From Glycomyces salinus (lineage in GTDB: Bacteria; Actinomycetota; Actinomycetes; Mycobacteriales; Micromonosporaceae), in the NCBI RefSeq assembly GCF_016428645.1, contig NZ_JAELXW010000020.1, forward strand, positions 56,657 to 120,656: DNA of 64,000 nucleotides. The letters are read 5' to 3'. Positions 7,846 through 15,802 of this stretch are shown here, one piece after another. Position numbers and translations under genes: made by a program. Below the pieces are notes generated by a model. It saw only the letters and a program-made list of their open reading frames with translations. It was not told the origin of the DNA and did not search any database. Numbering within the stretch: position 1 is the first letter of the stretch; each line of letters begins with the position of its first letter.

Positions 7846-9630
7846 TCAGCTCGAGCGGGTCTGCTCGATCCAGGAGCCGTGGAGGCCGGCGTAGACCGAG
7901 CCCCCCTCGGCGGCCAGGTCGGCGTGGTTGCCGTGCTGGACCAGGTTGCCTGAGTCGAAGACCAGGACCTCGTCGGAGGTCTCGGCCGTCGAGAGCCGGT
8001 GGGCGATGATGACGGTGGTGCGGCCCCTCGTGACCGCGTCCAGCGCGGCCGAGAGCCGCAGTTCGGTGGCCGGGTCGACGGCGCTGGTGGCCTCGTCGAG
8101 GACCAGCAGGTCGGGGTCGGCGATGTAGGCGCGGACCAGGGAGACGAGCTGGCGTTCGCCGACGCTGAGGTTCGCGCCGCCCTCGCCCAGTTCGGTGTCG
8201 AGCCCGTGCGGGAGCGAGTCGACCCAGTCGGTCAGGCCCAGCTCGGAGAAGGCCACGTAGATCTCGGCCTCGTCGGCCTCGGGCCGCGCGAAGCGGACGT
8301 TGTGGGCGAGGGTGCCGTTGAACAGGAAACCCTCCTGCGGAACCATCGCCACGCGCCGCCGCAGCGAGGAGAACTTGACCTCGGTGAGCGGCGTCCCGGA
8401 GAGCGTGACGCGGCCCGAGGTCGGGTCCATCAGGCGGGTCAGGAGCTTGGCGAAGGTGGTCTTGCCCGAGCCGGTCTCTCCTACCACGGCGACTTTGGAG
8501 TGGGGGCGGATCTCGACGTCGATGCCGTGGAGGACCTCCTCGCCGCCCGGGTAGGCGAAGCGGACGTCTTCGAAGCGGGCCCCCAGTGGGCCCTCGGGCA
8601 GGTCTACGCCGTCCTCGGGGTCGGCCACGTCCGGTTCGGTGTCGAGCACGTCGAGCACGCGCCGCCAGCCCGAGACGGCGTTCTGGGCCTCGTTGAGCAT
8701 CTCGGTGGCCGTCACCACCGGCATGACGAACAGCACCACCAGGAACAGGAACGCCGTGAGCTGGCCGACCGACATGGAGCCGTCGGCGACCAGGAAGGCG
8801 CCCAGGACGATCACGACCGAGTAGACGCCGAAGTTGACGATCTCGCCGGCGCCGAAGGAGAACGCCGAGCGGCGGATGGCCTTGGCCTGGTCCCGGCGGT
8901 GGTCCTCGATGGACTCGTCGAGGCGGCGGGAGGTGCGGCCGCCGACGCCGTAGGCGCGGATGACCCCGGCCCCGACCACGGACTCCGAGACGGCCGAGAG
9001 CATGCGCGCGACCGATTTGCGCACGTTGGTGTAGGCGTTGGCCAGATGGGTCTGGAGCCACTTGATCAGCCAGGTGACAGGCACGAACACGATCCACACC
9101 GCGAGCGCGAGCTGCCAGGAGTAGACGAACATGACCACCGTGGCCACCAGGATCTGGGCGCTGGAGGTCACCAGCTGCATGCCGCCCTGCTGGAGGAACT
9201 GGCTGACGGTGTCGACGTCGGTGGTGACGCGGGCGGTCAGGGCGCCGCGCCGCTCGGACTGCTGGTGCAGCATCGACAGGTCGTGGATGTGGCGGAAGGT
9301 GCGCCGCCGCAGGTTCGCCAGCGCGGTCTCAGTGACCACGAACAGGCGCCGGTTCATCCAGTAGTTTGCGGTGGTGGTGACGACCAGGACGGCGGCGCCG
9401 ACGACGGTGACGGCGAAGACGTAGGACACGTCGGGGCCGTCGTCGGCGAACAGGCCGTTGTCGAGCGCCTGTTGGGCGGCGATGGGCACGACCAGGCGTC
9501 CCACGGAGGTGACTGCGGCCAACACGATGGTGAACGCGAGTCCGCGCCGCAGTTCGGGGGAGAGCCTGAGGCCGCGGGCGAGGGTCTCGAACGGGCCCGG
9601 TTCTTTCCGGTCGGTGGTCTGGTCGTTCAC
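7846..9630 (-). CDS. ABC exporter half-transporter, catalytic-site subunit B
   Basis: A 594-residue fused permease-ATPase. Six membrane helices occupy about residues 20-320; the ATPase has Walker A VGETGSGKTTF (~387), a non-consensus signature LSVGERQLV (~488), Walker B LLVLDEATSAVDP with catalytic Glu, and H-loop VIIAHRLST. The GTG start overlaps the stop of the upstream half-transporter by 4 nt (GTGA). The degenerate signature here complements the degenerate Walker B and H-loop of its partner, as in heterodimeric exporters such as TM287/288 and BmrCD. Substrate unknown; drugs or lipids are plausible. Confidence 0.92.
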   Translation of the reverse strand: MNDQTTDRKEPGPFETLARGLRLSPELRRGLAFTIVLAAVTSVGRLVVPIAAQQALDNGLFADDGPDVSYVFAVTVVGAAVLVVTTTANYWMNRRLFVVTETALANLRRRTFRHIHDLSMLHQQSERRGALTARVTTDVDTVSQFLQQGGMQLVTSSAQILVATVVMFVYSWQLALAVWIVFVPVTWLIKWLQTHLANAYTNVRKSVARMLSAVSESVVGAGVIRAYGVGGRTSRRLDESIEDHRRDQAKAIRRSAFSFGAGEIVNFGVYSVVIVLGAFLVADGSMSVGQLTAFLFLVVLFVMPVVTATEMLNEAQNAVSGWRRVLDVLDTEPDVADPEDGVDLPEGPLGARFEDVRFAYPGGEEVLHGIDVEIRPHSKVAVVGETGSGKTTFAKLLTRLMDPTSGRVTLSGTPLTEVKFSSLRRRVAMVPQEGFLFNGTLAHNVRFARPEADEAEIYVAFSELGLTDWVDSLPHGLDTELGEGGANLSVGERQLVSLVRAYIADPDLLVLDEATSAVDPATELRLSAALDAVTRGRTTVIIAHRLSTAETSDEVLVFDSGNLVQHGNHADLAAEGGSVYAGLHGSWIEQTRSS

Positions 9631-11429
9631 GACGCGGTCTCCTCGTCGAATTCGCGTTCGGCCTCGGCCTGCTCGTAGGCGGTGACCAGGTCGGCGTAGG
9701 GCCGGTGGCGCTCCAGCAGCTCGGCGTGGGTGCCGCGGGCGGTGATGCGACCGCCGTCGAGGAAGACGACCTCGTCGGCCAGGGCGATGGTGGCGCGCCG
9801 GTAGGCGACGACCAGGACGCTGGCGGCGTCGGCGCTGTCCTTGAGCCCGGCGAGGATCTTCGACTCCACCTTGGGGTCGACGGCGCTGGTGGCGTCGTCG
9901 AGGATCAGCAGGCGCGGGTGTCCTGCCAGGGCGCGCGCGAGGGTGAGCCGCTGGCGCTGGCCTCCCGAGAGGGTGGTGCCGCGCTCGCCGACCTCGGTGT
10001 CGAGGCCCCCGTCGAGGTCGCCGACGAACTTGTCGGCTCCGGCCGCGGCCAGGGCCTCCCACAGGCGGGCGTCGTCGACGCCGTCGCGGTCGAGGGCCAG
10101 GTTGGCGCGGACGGTGTCGTCGAAGACGAACGGGATCTGCTGGACCAGGGCGATGTCGGCGGCGAGCCTGGCATGGGTGAGTTCGCGCAGGTCGACGCCG
10201 TCGAGGCGGACGGCTCCGGCGCTGGGGTCGGTGAGGCGGGCGGCCAGGTGGGCGAGGGTGGACTTGCCCGATCCGGTGGCGCCGACGAGCGCGACGGTGC
10301 GTCCGGGCTCGACGGTGAAGGAGACGTCGCCGATGGCTTGGCCGCCGTCGGGGTAGGTGTAGGCGACCGAGTCGAATTCGAGGGCGGCCGGGCCGTCGCG
10401 GCGGGTGTCGGTCTCGCCGTAGGCCATGTCTCCGGTCGCGGCCAGGACGTTGTCGACGCGTTTGCGGCCGACCACGGAGGTGGGCAGGTCGCCCAGGACC
10501 CAGCCGATGGCCCGGATCGGGAACGACAGGATGGAGAACATGAATGAGACCGTGACCAGCTGTTCGAGGCTGAGCGAGCCGGCCTGGTAGCGGGAGAGGC
10601 CGACCAGGAGGGCCACCAGGACTCCCAGGTCGGGCAGTCCTTGGATGAGCGGTTCGAAGCCGGCGCGGAGGCGGCCGACACCGATCATGGCGTCGCGCAG
10701 CCTTCCGGCGGTCTCGGTGAAGCGCTCGGTCTCGTGGCGCTCGCGGCCCATGGCCTTGACGACCAGCGCGCCGTCGAAGGATTCGTGGGCGACCGCGGAG
10801 GCTTCGGCGCGCAGCTCCTGGGCGCGCTTGGCGCGGGGGGCCATGCGGGTGGCGAAGACGGCGTTGAGGACCAGCAGGCTCGGGAACATGGCCACGGCGA
10901 CCAGGGCGATGGCCCAGTCGATGAAGAAGAACACGGCCATGGAGACGATGATCATGAAGATCGTTCCGCAGGCGAACGGCAGCGGCGCCAGGGGCCTGGT
11001 GGCGGCCTCCACGTCGGCGTTGGCGTTCGACAGGAGCGTGCCGGTGGGGTGCTTCTGGTGCCAGGAGACGGGCAGGGCGATGTAGCGGCGGGTGACCTTG
11101 CGCCGCCAGTGAGCCTGCACCTGGAACATTTGTGTGCCCGAGCCGATGCGGCGGGCGCACATGCTGGAGAAGCGCACGACCGACAGGCCGAGGAGCGCGC
11201 CGACGCCGAGGGCGACCGAGCCGATCGCGACCTCGCCGTTCTCGTAGGCGGGGACGGCGACGCGGGCGACGACCCAGCCGACTATGAAGGACACCGAGAG
11301 CTGCATGGCGGTGTTGACCATGGCGCCGGTGACCGCGATCGTGAAGCGCTTCGGCTCGATCCTGATCATGTCGCCGATGTTGCGCAGCCCCGAACGGAGG
11401 ATGTTCGCCTCGGCGGCAGCGTCTGTCAT
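9627..11429 (-). CDS. ABC exporter half-transporter, degenerate-site subunit A
   Basis: A 600-residue fused permease-ATPase, first gene of the pair. ATPase: Walker A VGATGSGKSTL (~385), canonical signature LSGGQRQRL (~487), Walker B LLILDDATSAVDP with Asp where catalytic Glu is expected, and Tyr in place of the H-loop His (VVAYRRATI). It should form a heterodimer with the following gene in which only one ATP site hydrolyses. The ATG at 11429 is used although a longer frame exists; the membrane domain begins about 20 residues later. It is not obviously part of the lanthipeptide cluster, from which the divergent ramR separates it. Confidence 0.92.
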   Translation of the reverse strand: MTDAAAEANILRSGLRNIGDMIRIEPKRFTIAVTGAMVNTAMQLSVSFIVGWVVARVAVPAYENGEVAIGSVALGVGALLGLSVVRFSSMCARRIGSGTQMFQVQAHWRRKVTRRYIALPVSWHQKHPTGTLLSNANADVEAATRPLAPLPFACGTIFMIIVSMAVFFFIDWAIALVAVAMFPSLLVLNAVFATRMAPRAKRAQELRAEASAVAHESFDGALVVKAMGRERHETERFTETAGRLRDAMIGVGRLRAGFEPLIQGLPDLGVLVALLVGLSRYQAGSLSLEQLVTVSFMFSILSFPIRAIGWVLGDLPTSVVGRKRVDNVLAATGDMAYGETDTRRDGPAALEFDSVAYTYPDGGQAIGDVSFTVEPGRTVALVGATGSGKSTLAHLAARLTDPSAGAVRLDGVDLRELTHARLAADIALVQQIPFVFDDTVRANLALDRDGVDDARLWEALAAAGADKFVGDLDGGLDTEVGERGTTLSGGQRQRLTLARALAGHPRLLILDDATSAVDPKVESKILAGLKDSADAASVLVVAYRRATIALADEVVFLDGGRITARGTHAELLERHRPYADLVTAYEQAEAEREFDEETAS

Positions 11430-11460
11430 GGGGACTCCGGAGGTCGGGTGGCGGGCGGAT

Positions 11461-11486
11461 CCGCTTGCCGTGCGGCAGGCAAGCGG
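11461..11486. promoter_or_regulatory. Perfect 9-bp inverted repeat upstream of the ABC exporter pair
   Basis: CCGCTTGCC (11461-11469) and GGCAAGCGG (11478-11486) flank an 8-nt loop, about 35-60 bp upstream of the exporter start and 240 bp upstream of ramR. A candidate operator for the exporter operon. The rest of the 296-bp divergent gap holds no recognisable gene. Confidence 0.4.
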
Positions 11487-11707
11487 CCGCCTGCAATCAT
11501 GCCTCGCGGCTGCGACAGTTGCCAACCGCTTTGCCGCCGCCCCGACCGGATCGCCGAGGGCCGCTCGCCACTCGGCCGTACATCTCGCACAAACGATTGT
11601 CGTAAACCCGACACCACCTATTCGGGACCTATGTCCCTATCCCGCACAAACTATATTGGAACCAACAGCGAGCACCCCCTCACGCACTGCTCGAATCAAT
11701 TCCCCGA

Positions 11708-11723
11708 GTGACAAACAGGTGAC
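11708..11723 (+). promoter_or_regulatory. Direct GTGAC repeats and ribosome-binding site before ramR
   Basis: GTGAC occurs at 11708-11712 and 11719-11723, 11 bp (one helical turn) apart; the second copy overlaps the ribosome-binding site (AGGTGA). The same pentamer forms the palindrome upstream of ramC (18469-18481), so it may be a shared regulator site. Confidence 0.35.
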
Positions 11724-11725
11724 CC

Positions 11726-12331
11726 ATGATACGGGTGCTACTCCGACAACCCCCTTCGCTGCTCGGGACCGCGCTCGAGCGCGTGATCTCATCGGAGCCG
11801 GACATGCTTCTGGCCGAGAGGATCGAGTCCGGCGCGGACCTCGCTCCGGCCGTGCGACGGCTCCTGCCCGACGTCGTCGTCGACGGCTGCCGGGAATCGG
11901 GCGGGATCGAAACCGAATACTCGGTGCTGCGCCGGGCGCTGCCCGACGCGAGCATGCTGGTGATGATGTGCGCGGAAGCTCCGAGGGTTCGGCCGGAGTT
12001 GACGCGGCTGGCCCCGAAAGTCGGCTTCGTCAGCACCGACGAGAGCTGCGACCGGTTCACCGAGGCCATTCGGCGGCTGGCCGACGGCGGCGCGGTGATC
12101 GGACCCGACGTGGCGCTGTCCACGTTGAAGGCCAAGGACAATCCGCTGACAGTTCGGGAGCGCGAAGTGCTGGGCCTGGTGCTGACCGGTGCTTCGACCC
12201 GGGAGATCGCCGACCGGCTCTGCCTGAGGGTGGGGACCGTCCGCAACTACCTGTCGAACTCGATCGCCAAGGTCGGGGCCCGGACCCGGGTCGACGCGGT
12301 CCGTATCGCTCAGGACGAGGGCTGGATCTGA
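11726..12331 (+). CDS. ramR: RamR/AmfR-type orphan response regulator, LuxR helix-turn-helix
   Basis: A 201-residue regulator with an N-terminal receiver-like fold (1-120) and a C-terminal LuxR-type DNA-binding domain (about 138-195, LTVREREVLGLVLTGAST then REIADRLCLRVGTVRNYL). The receiver keeps an Asp at 53 (LPDVVVDGC), but the acidic pair near the N-terminus is replaced by Arg7-Gln8 and the conserved Lys region reads FVSTDES, so normal phosphorylation is unlikely. No sensor kinase is adjacent. It converges on ramB, overlapping its 3' end by 22 bp. By analogy with Streptomyces RamR it should activate the ramCSAB operon. Confidence 0.82.
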   Translation: MIRVLLRQPPSLLGTALERVISSEPDMLLAERIESGADLAPAVRRLLPDVVVDGCRESGGIETEYSVLRRALPDASMLVMMCAEAPRVRPELTRLAPKVGFVSTDESCDRFTEAIRRLADGGAVIGPDVALSTLKAKDNPLTVREREVLGLVLTGASTREIADRLCLRVGTVRNYLSNSIAKVGARTRVDAVRIAQDEGWI

Positions 12332-13968
12332 GCGGGCTCCTGTTCGCGCAGGACCGCGCCTCGCCCGTCGAGGGTGAGGACCCGGCGCGCCCGCTCGGTC
12401 GAGCCGAGGCGGTGTGCGATGACGATGAGCGTTCCACCGCGCCGGGCGAACGCCGCTTCGGCGGTCCGCTCGGCGGCGGGATCGAGATGGCAGGTGGCCT
12501 CGTCGAGTACGCAGATCGGGGCCGGTGAGAGGTAGGCGCGGACCAGCGCGAGCCGCTGTCGTTCACCGGCCGACAGCCGTGACGGTTCGACCGCCCCCGC
12601 CAGGCCGCCGAGGCGTTCGACCAGGGCGCCGGCGCCGATGGCGTCGACGGCCGCGGCGATCCGGCCGGGCCCGGCCTCGGGGTCGAGGTAGGCGAGGTTG
12701 TCGCGGACGGTTCCGGCGAAGACGTAGGCCTCCTGCGGAATGAGCACGCGGTGGCGGGCCTGGTCGGCCGGCGGCATCGACGTCAGTTCGCGCCCGCCGG
12801 CGGTGACCGTGCCCGCGTCGGGGCGGAGCAGGCCGCACAGCAGGCTCGCGAGCGTGGACTTGCCGATGCCGCTGGGACCGGCGACGGCCAGGTGGTCGCC
12901 GGCCGGGATCCGCAGATCGAGGTCCTCCACGATCGGTTCGGAGTAGGGGCCGTAGGCGAAGGTGAGGCCGCGAGCCTCCAAGTCGAGCGGTTCGACGGGG
13001 GCCGCCCCCGCGGCGCGCGGCGGCTCGGGGGCCCCTGACGCGTCGAGGATCCGCCCGAGGGTGACCACGAACCGCAGGCCGCTGCTGCCGACCCCCGAGA
13101 TGAGGCTGTTCAGGGCGGGCTGGAGCCCGTAGAGGACATAGAGCAGCGCGCCGGTGATCGTCCCGGCGGTGAGGCCGCGGTCGATCAGCCACGGGGCCGC
13201 CGCCAGGACGGCGATGAGCGGCAGCCAGCCGCCGACGACGAAGCACAGCGACCGCAGCGCGGCCACCCAGGCCAGCGACCGCTCGGCTCGGGCCTGGTCC
13301 CTGATCGGCCCGGCGGTCAGGGACCGGCCTTGGGCCTCGGCGCCGCACGCGCTCAGGTCGGCGGCTCCGGCCAGGACCGATCCGACCCGGTCGGCCAGCC
13401 GTTCGTCGGCGTGTACCGCGCGCCGGTGGCGGGCGGCCGCGATGCCGAGGGTCGCCGCGAACAGCGCGAGACCGAGCGCGAACGGCGGCAGAACGACCGC
13501 GGCCAGGAGCGGCGCCAGTGAGAGAAGCCCGGCGGTGACGCCGACGGCGGTGACCGCGAAACCGCGGACGGCGACGATGAGGCCCGCATAGGAGTCCCGC
13601 ACGATCTCCAGTTGGCGGGTCAGCAGCGCCACCGCGCCGCTCCCCCGGTCGGTGCCGGTGACGGCCGCGCGCAGCGACCCGGAGACCACGCGGTCGGCGA
13701 GCCGGTCGCGGAACGGTTCGACCAGGCCGCCGACGGTCGCGTAGACCATGCGGGTGCCGATCGCGCCGATCCCGGCGGCCAGGAGCAGTCCGGCCAGCCA
13801 GGCGACTCCGGTCCACGGTCGCCCGGCGAGGAACCCGTCGTCGACCGCCCTGGCCAGGACCAGTCCGGAGATCGAGGCGGGCAGCGCCTGCGGGACCGAC
13901 CAGGCGGCCAGGGCCGCCAGCGGCCGGGGCCGCAGCCCCGACAGGCCGTAGCGGATCTCGCGCTTCAT
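12310..13968 (-). CDS. ramB: Lanthipeptide ABC exporter, second half-transporter
   Basis: A 552-residue permease-ATPase. Membrane domain residues about 15-320; ATPase with Walker A AGPSGIGKSTL (~366), non-consensus signature LSAGERQRL, Walker B ICVLDEATCHLDP with catalytic Glu, and IVIAHRLGS. Its ATG overlaps the ramA stop by 4 nt (ATGA). Last gene of ramCSAB; with RamA it should export the modified RamS peptide. Its partner has the opposite set of degenerate residues, so the pair forms one consensus and one degenerate ATP site. Confidence 0.88.
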   Translation of the reverse strand: MKREIRYGLSGLRPRPLAALAAWSVPQALPASISGLVLARAVDDGFLAGRPWTGVAWLAGLLLAAGIGAIGTRMVYATVGGLVEPFRDRLADRVVSGSLRAAVTGTDRGSGAVALLTRQLEIVRDSYAGLIVAVRGFAVTAVGVTAGLLSLAPLLAAVVLPPFALGLALFAATLGIAAARHRRAVHADERLADRVGSVLAGAADLSACGAEAQGRSLTAGPIRDQARAERSLAWVAALRSLCFVVGGWLPLIAVLAAAPWLIDRGLTAGTITGALLYVLYGLQPALNSLISGVGSSGLRFVVTLGRILDASGAPEPPRAAGAAPVEPLDLEARGLTFAYGPYSEPIVEDLDLRIPAGDHLAVAGPSGIGKSTLASLLCGLLRPDAGTVTAGGRELTSMPPADQARHRVLIPQEAYVFAGTVRDNLAYLDPEAGPGRIAAAVDAIGAGALVERLGGLAGAVEPSRLSAGERQRLALVRAYLSPAPICVLDEATCHLDPAAERTAEAAFARRGGTLIVIAHRLGSTERARRVLTLDGRGAVLREQEPAQIQPSS

Positions 13969-15623
13969 CCGAATGCCTCCCGGTAGTCGGGGTCGTCCCA
14001 CAGCCGCCGATGCGGCGCGATCGCTCTGACTCGACCGGCGTCGAGCCACACCACCAGGTCGGCGCGGGCGGCGGTGCCGGGGCGGTGGGTGACCAGCAGG
14101 CGGGTACGGGTGGGCTCGCCGGCGGTGAGGGCGTCGATGACGCGCCGCTCGGTGATGACGTCGAGGCTGGAGGTGGCGTCGTCGAGGACCAGCAGCCGTT
14201 CGGCGTGCCAGGCGCGGGCCAGGCCGACCCGCTGGGCCTCGCCCCCGGACATGGGCGTGTCCTCCAACGGCGTGTCGTAGCCGCTGGGCAGCCGGGATAT
14301 GAAGGCGTCGGCGTCGGCCGCGCGGGCGGTCTCACGAACGGACCCGTAGGATCCGATGGCCTCGCCCACGGTCGCGCCGACCAGGACAGGCCGTTCCGGG
14401 GCCCATCCGACGGCCGCCCGCAGGGCCCGGTGGCCGAGGCGGTGCAGGGGCGTGCCGTCAAGGAGCACTTCTCCGGTGTCCGGGTCTCGCAGTCGGGCCG
14501 CCAGTTCGGCCAGGACCGACTTTCCCGCCCCGGAGGCGCCGACGACCGCGACCACGGTACCGCCCGGGACGACCAGGTCGACGGCTTCGAGGAGCGGTTC
14601 GTCGTCCTCGTACGCGGACACGCCGCGGAACTCCAGACGGCCGGTCCCGGGGGGCAGGTCGGCGTCGCCGTATTCGAGGGCGGGCGCCTCGGCGACCTCG
14701 CTGAGACGACGAACGCCCGCGCGGGCCCGAGCGAGCGCGGCGAACACACCGGTCAGGGCCCCGATGCCGGCGCCTGCCATCGCGTACTGGGCCGAGGCGA
14801 GCATTTCACCGGGGCTGAGCCGACCGGTGGACACGGCGACGCCGGCGGCGATGAGGACGCCGACCGTGGTCAGCGGTCCCACGAGCGCTGCCTGGGCGCC
14901 GGCCGAAGCGAGCACCTTCCAGGTCTCGGCACCGTGGCCGCGCAGGACCGGCAGGTCGGCCAGCACGCGACGCCGCTCGTCCTCGACGGTCCCGGCGGCG
15001 GCGATGGTGCGCCGGCCGGTCAGGGCCTCGGACAGGCGGGCGGCGATACGGCCTTGTATTCGCTGGTAGGCGGCGATGGCCGCGGTCGTGCGTGCGGTGA
15101 GCAGCCGCAGCACCAGCGCGACGAGCGCAAGCCCGGCGAGGAATGCCGCGGCCAGGGTCCAGTCGAGGTAGGCCAGCATCGCGAGGCTGCCGAGGGAGGG
15201 CAGCAGGGCCGTGGCCGCGCCGACCGCGGCGGGTCCGGCCGAGGCCGCGTCGGCGGCGCCGGCGGAGACGCGGGCGACCAGGTCGCCGGTCTCGAATCGG
15301 CGCGACCGGGCCCCGCCGATGGCCAGGGCCCGCCGCACCAGGTCGCCGCGCAGCCGGGCGGTGGCTCCGGCCGTGGCCGCGGCTTCGGCGAAGGTCTCGG
15401 CCAGTTCGCAGACCACGCTGACCGCGATCAGTCCGGCCGCCAGAGCCAGCGGCCCGCCCACGGCGTCCCCGGCGACGGCGGAGTCGACGGCGTCGGCCAG
15501 GACCAGCGGCAGAGCCAACCCGGCCAGAGCGCCGCAGACCGAGGCCAGGCAGATGAGCGGCAGCCAGCGGCGGGTCCGGGCGACGGCGTCCCCGAAGGAC
15601 AGCCCTCGCCCGGACCCGTTCAT
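13965..15623 (-). CDS. ramA: Lanthipeptide ABC exporter, first half-transporter
   Basis: A 552-residue permease-ATPase, the same length as RamB. Walker A VGASGAGKSVL (~364), signature MSGGEAQRV, Walker B LLVLDDATSSLD with Asp instead of catalytic Glu, H-loop VTHRPGT. The ATG at 15623 lies 5 nt after the ramS stop, so translation is probably coupled to the precursor gene; longer upstream reading would run through ramS. Its task is export of the mature class III peptide. No peptidase domain is fused, so leader removal must be done elsewhere. Confidence 0.88.
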   Translation of the reverse strand: MNGSGRGLSFGDAVARTRRWLPLICLASVCGALAGLALPLVLADAVDSAVAGDAVGGPLALAAGLIAVSVVCELAETFAEAAATAGATARLRGDLVRRALAIGGARSRRFETGDLVARVSAGAADAASAGPAAVGAATALLPSLGSLAMLAYLDWTLAAAFLAGLALVALVLRLLTARTTAAIAAYQRIQGRIAARLSEALTGRRTIAAAGTVEDERRRVLADLPVLRGHGAETWKVLASAGAQAALVGPLTTVGVLIAAGVAVSTGRLSPGEMLASAQYAMAGAGIGALTGVFAALARARAGVRRLSEVAEAPALEYGDADLPPGTGRLEFRGVSAYEDDEPLLEAVDLVVPGGTVVAVVGASGAGKSVLAELAARLRDPDTGEVLLDGTPLHRLGHRALRAAVGWAPERPVLVGATVGEAIGSYGSVRETARAADADAFISRLPSGYDTPLEDTPMSGGEAQRVGLARAWHAERLLVLDDATSSLDVITERRVIDALTAGEPTRTRLLVTHRPGTAARADLVVWLDAGRVRAIAPHRRLWDDPDYREAFG

Positions 15624-15628
15624 CGCTA

Positions 15629-15775
15629 TCAGTGGCAGAGCAGCAGGCTCAGGCCGCTGGAGCCGTCGCACAGTGCGGCGCTCAGGTTGCTCGGGCAGCT
15701 GTGGCCGCTGGCGCTGCTGCCGGCGGTGGACATCTCGTCCTTGCTCTCCATGCCCTGGAGGTCCAGAAGTGCCAT
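15629..15775 (-). CDS. ramS: SapB/AmfS-type class III lanthipeptide precursor
   Basis: A 48-residue peptide. The leader begins MALLDLQGMES, matching the LDLQxM motif of RamS/AmfS leaders that LanKC enzymes recognise. The C-terminal half carries two copies of the class III motif S-x2-S-x3-C: S29..S32..C36 (SNLSAALC) and S40..S43..C47 (SGLSLLLC), the same spacing as in SapB. Each can become a labionin or lanthionine ring. An additional Cys27 sits just before Pro28 and His48 ends the peptide. Ribosome-binding site AAAGGAGA lies 7 nt upstream; ramC ends 27 nt before and ramA starts 5 nt after. Product: probably a morphogenetic surfactant peptide. Confidence 0.92.
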   Translation of the reverse strand: MALLDLQGMESKDEMSTAGSSASGHSCPSNLSAALCDGSSGLSLLLCH

Positions 15776-15802
15776 GAGTGTCTCCTTTCTCGTTCTTCGG
15801 GA

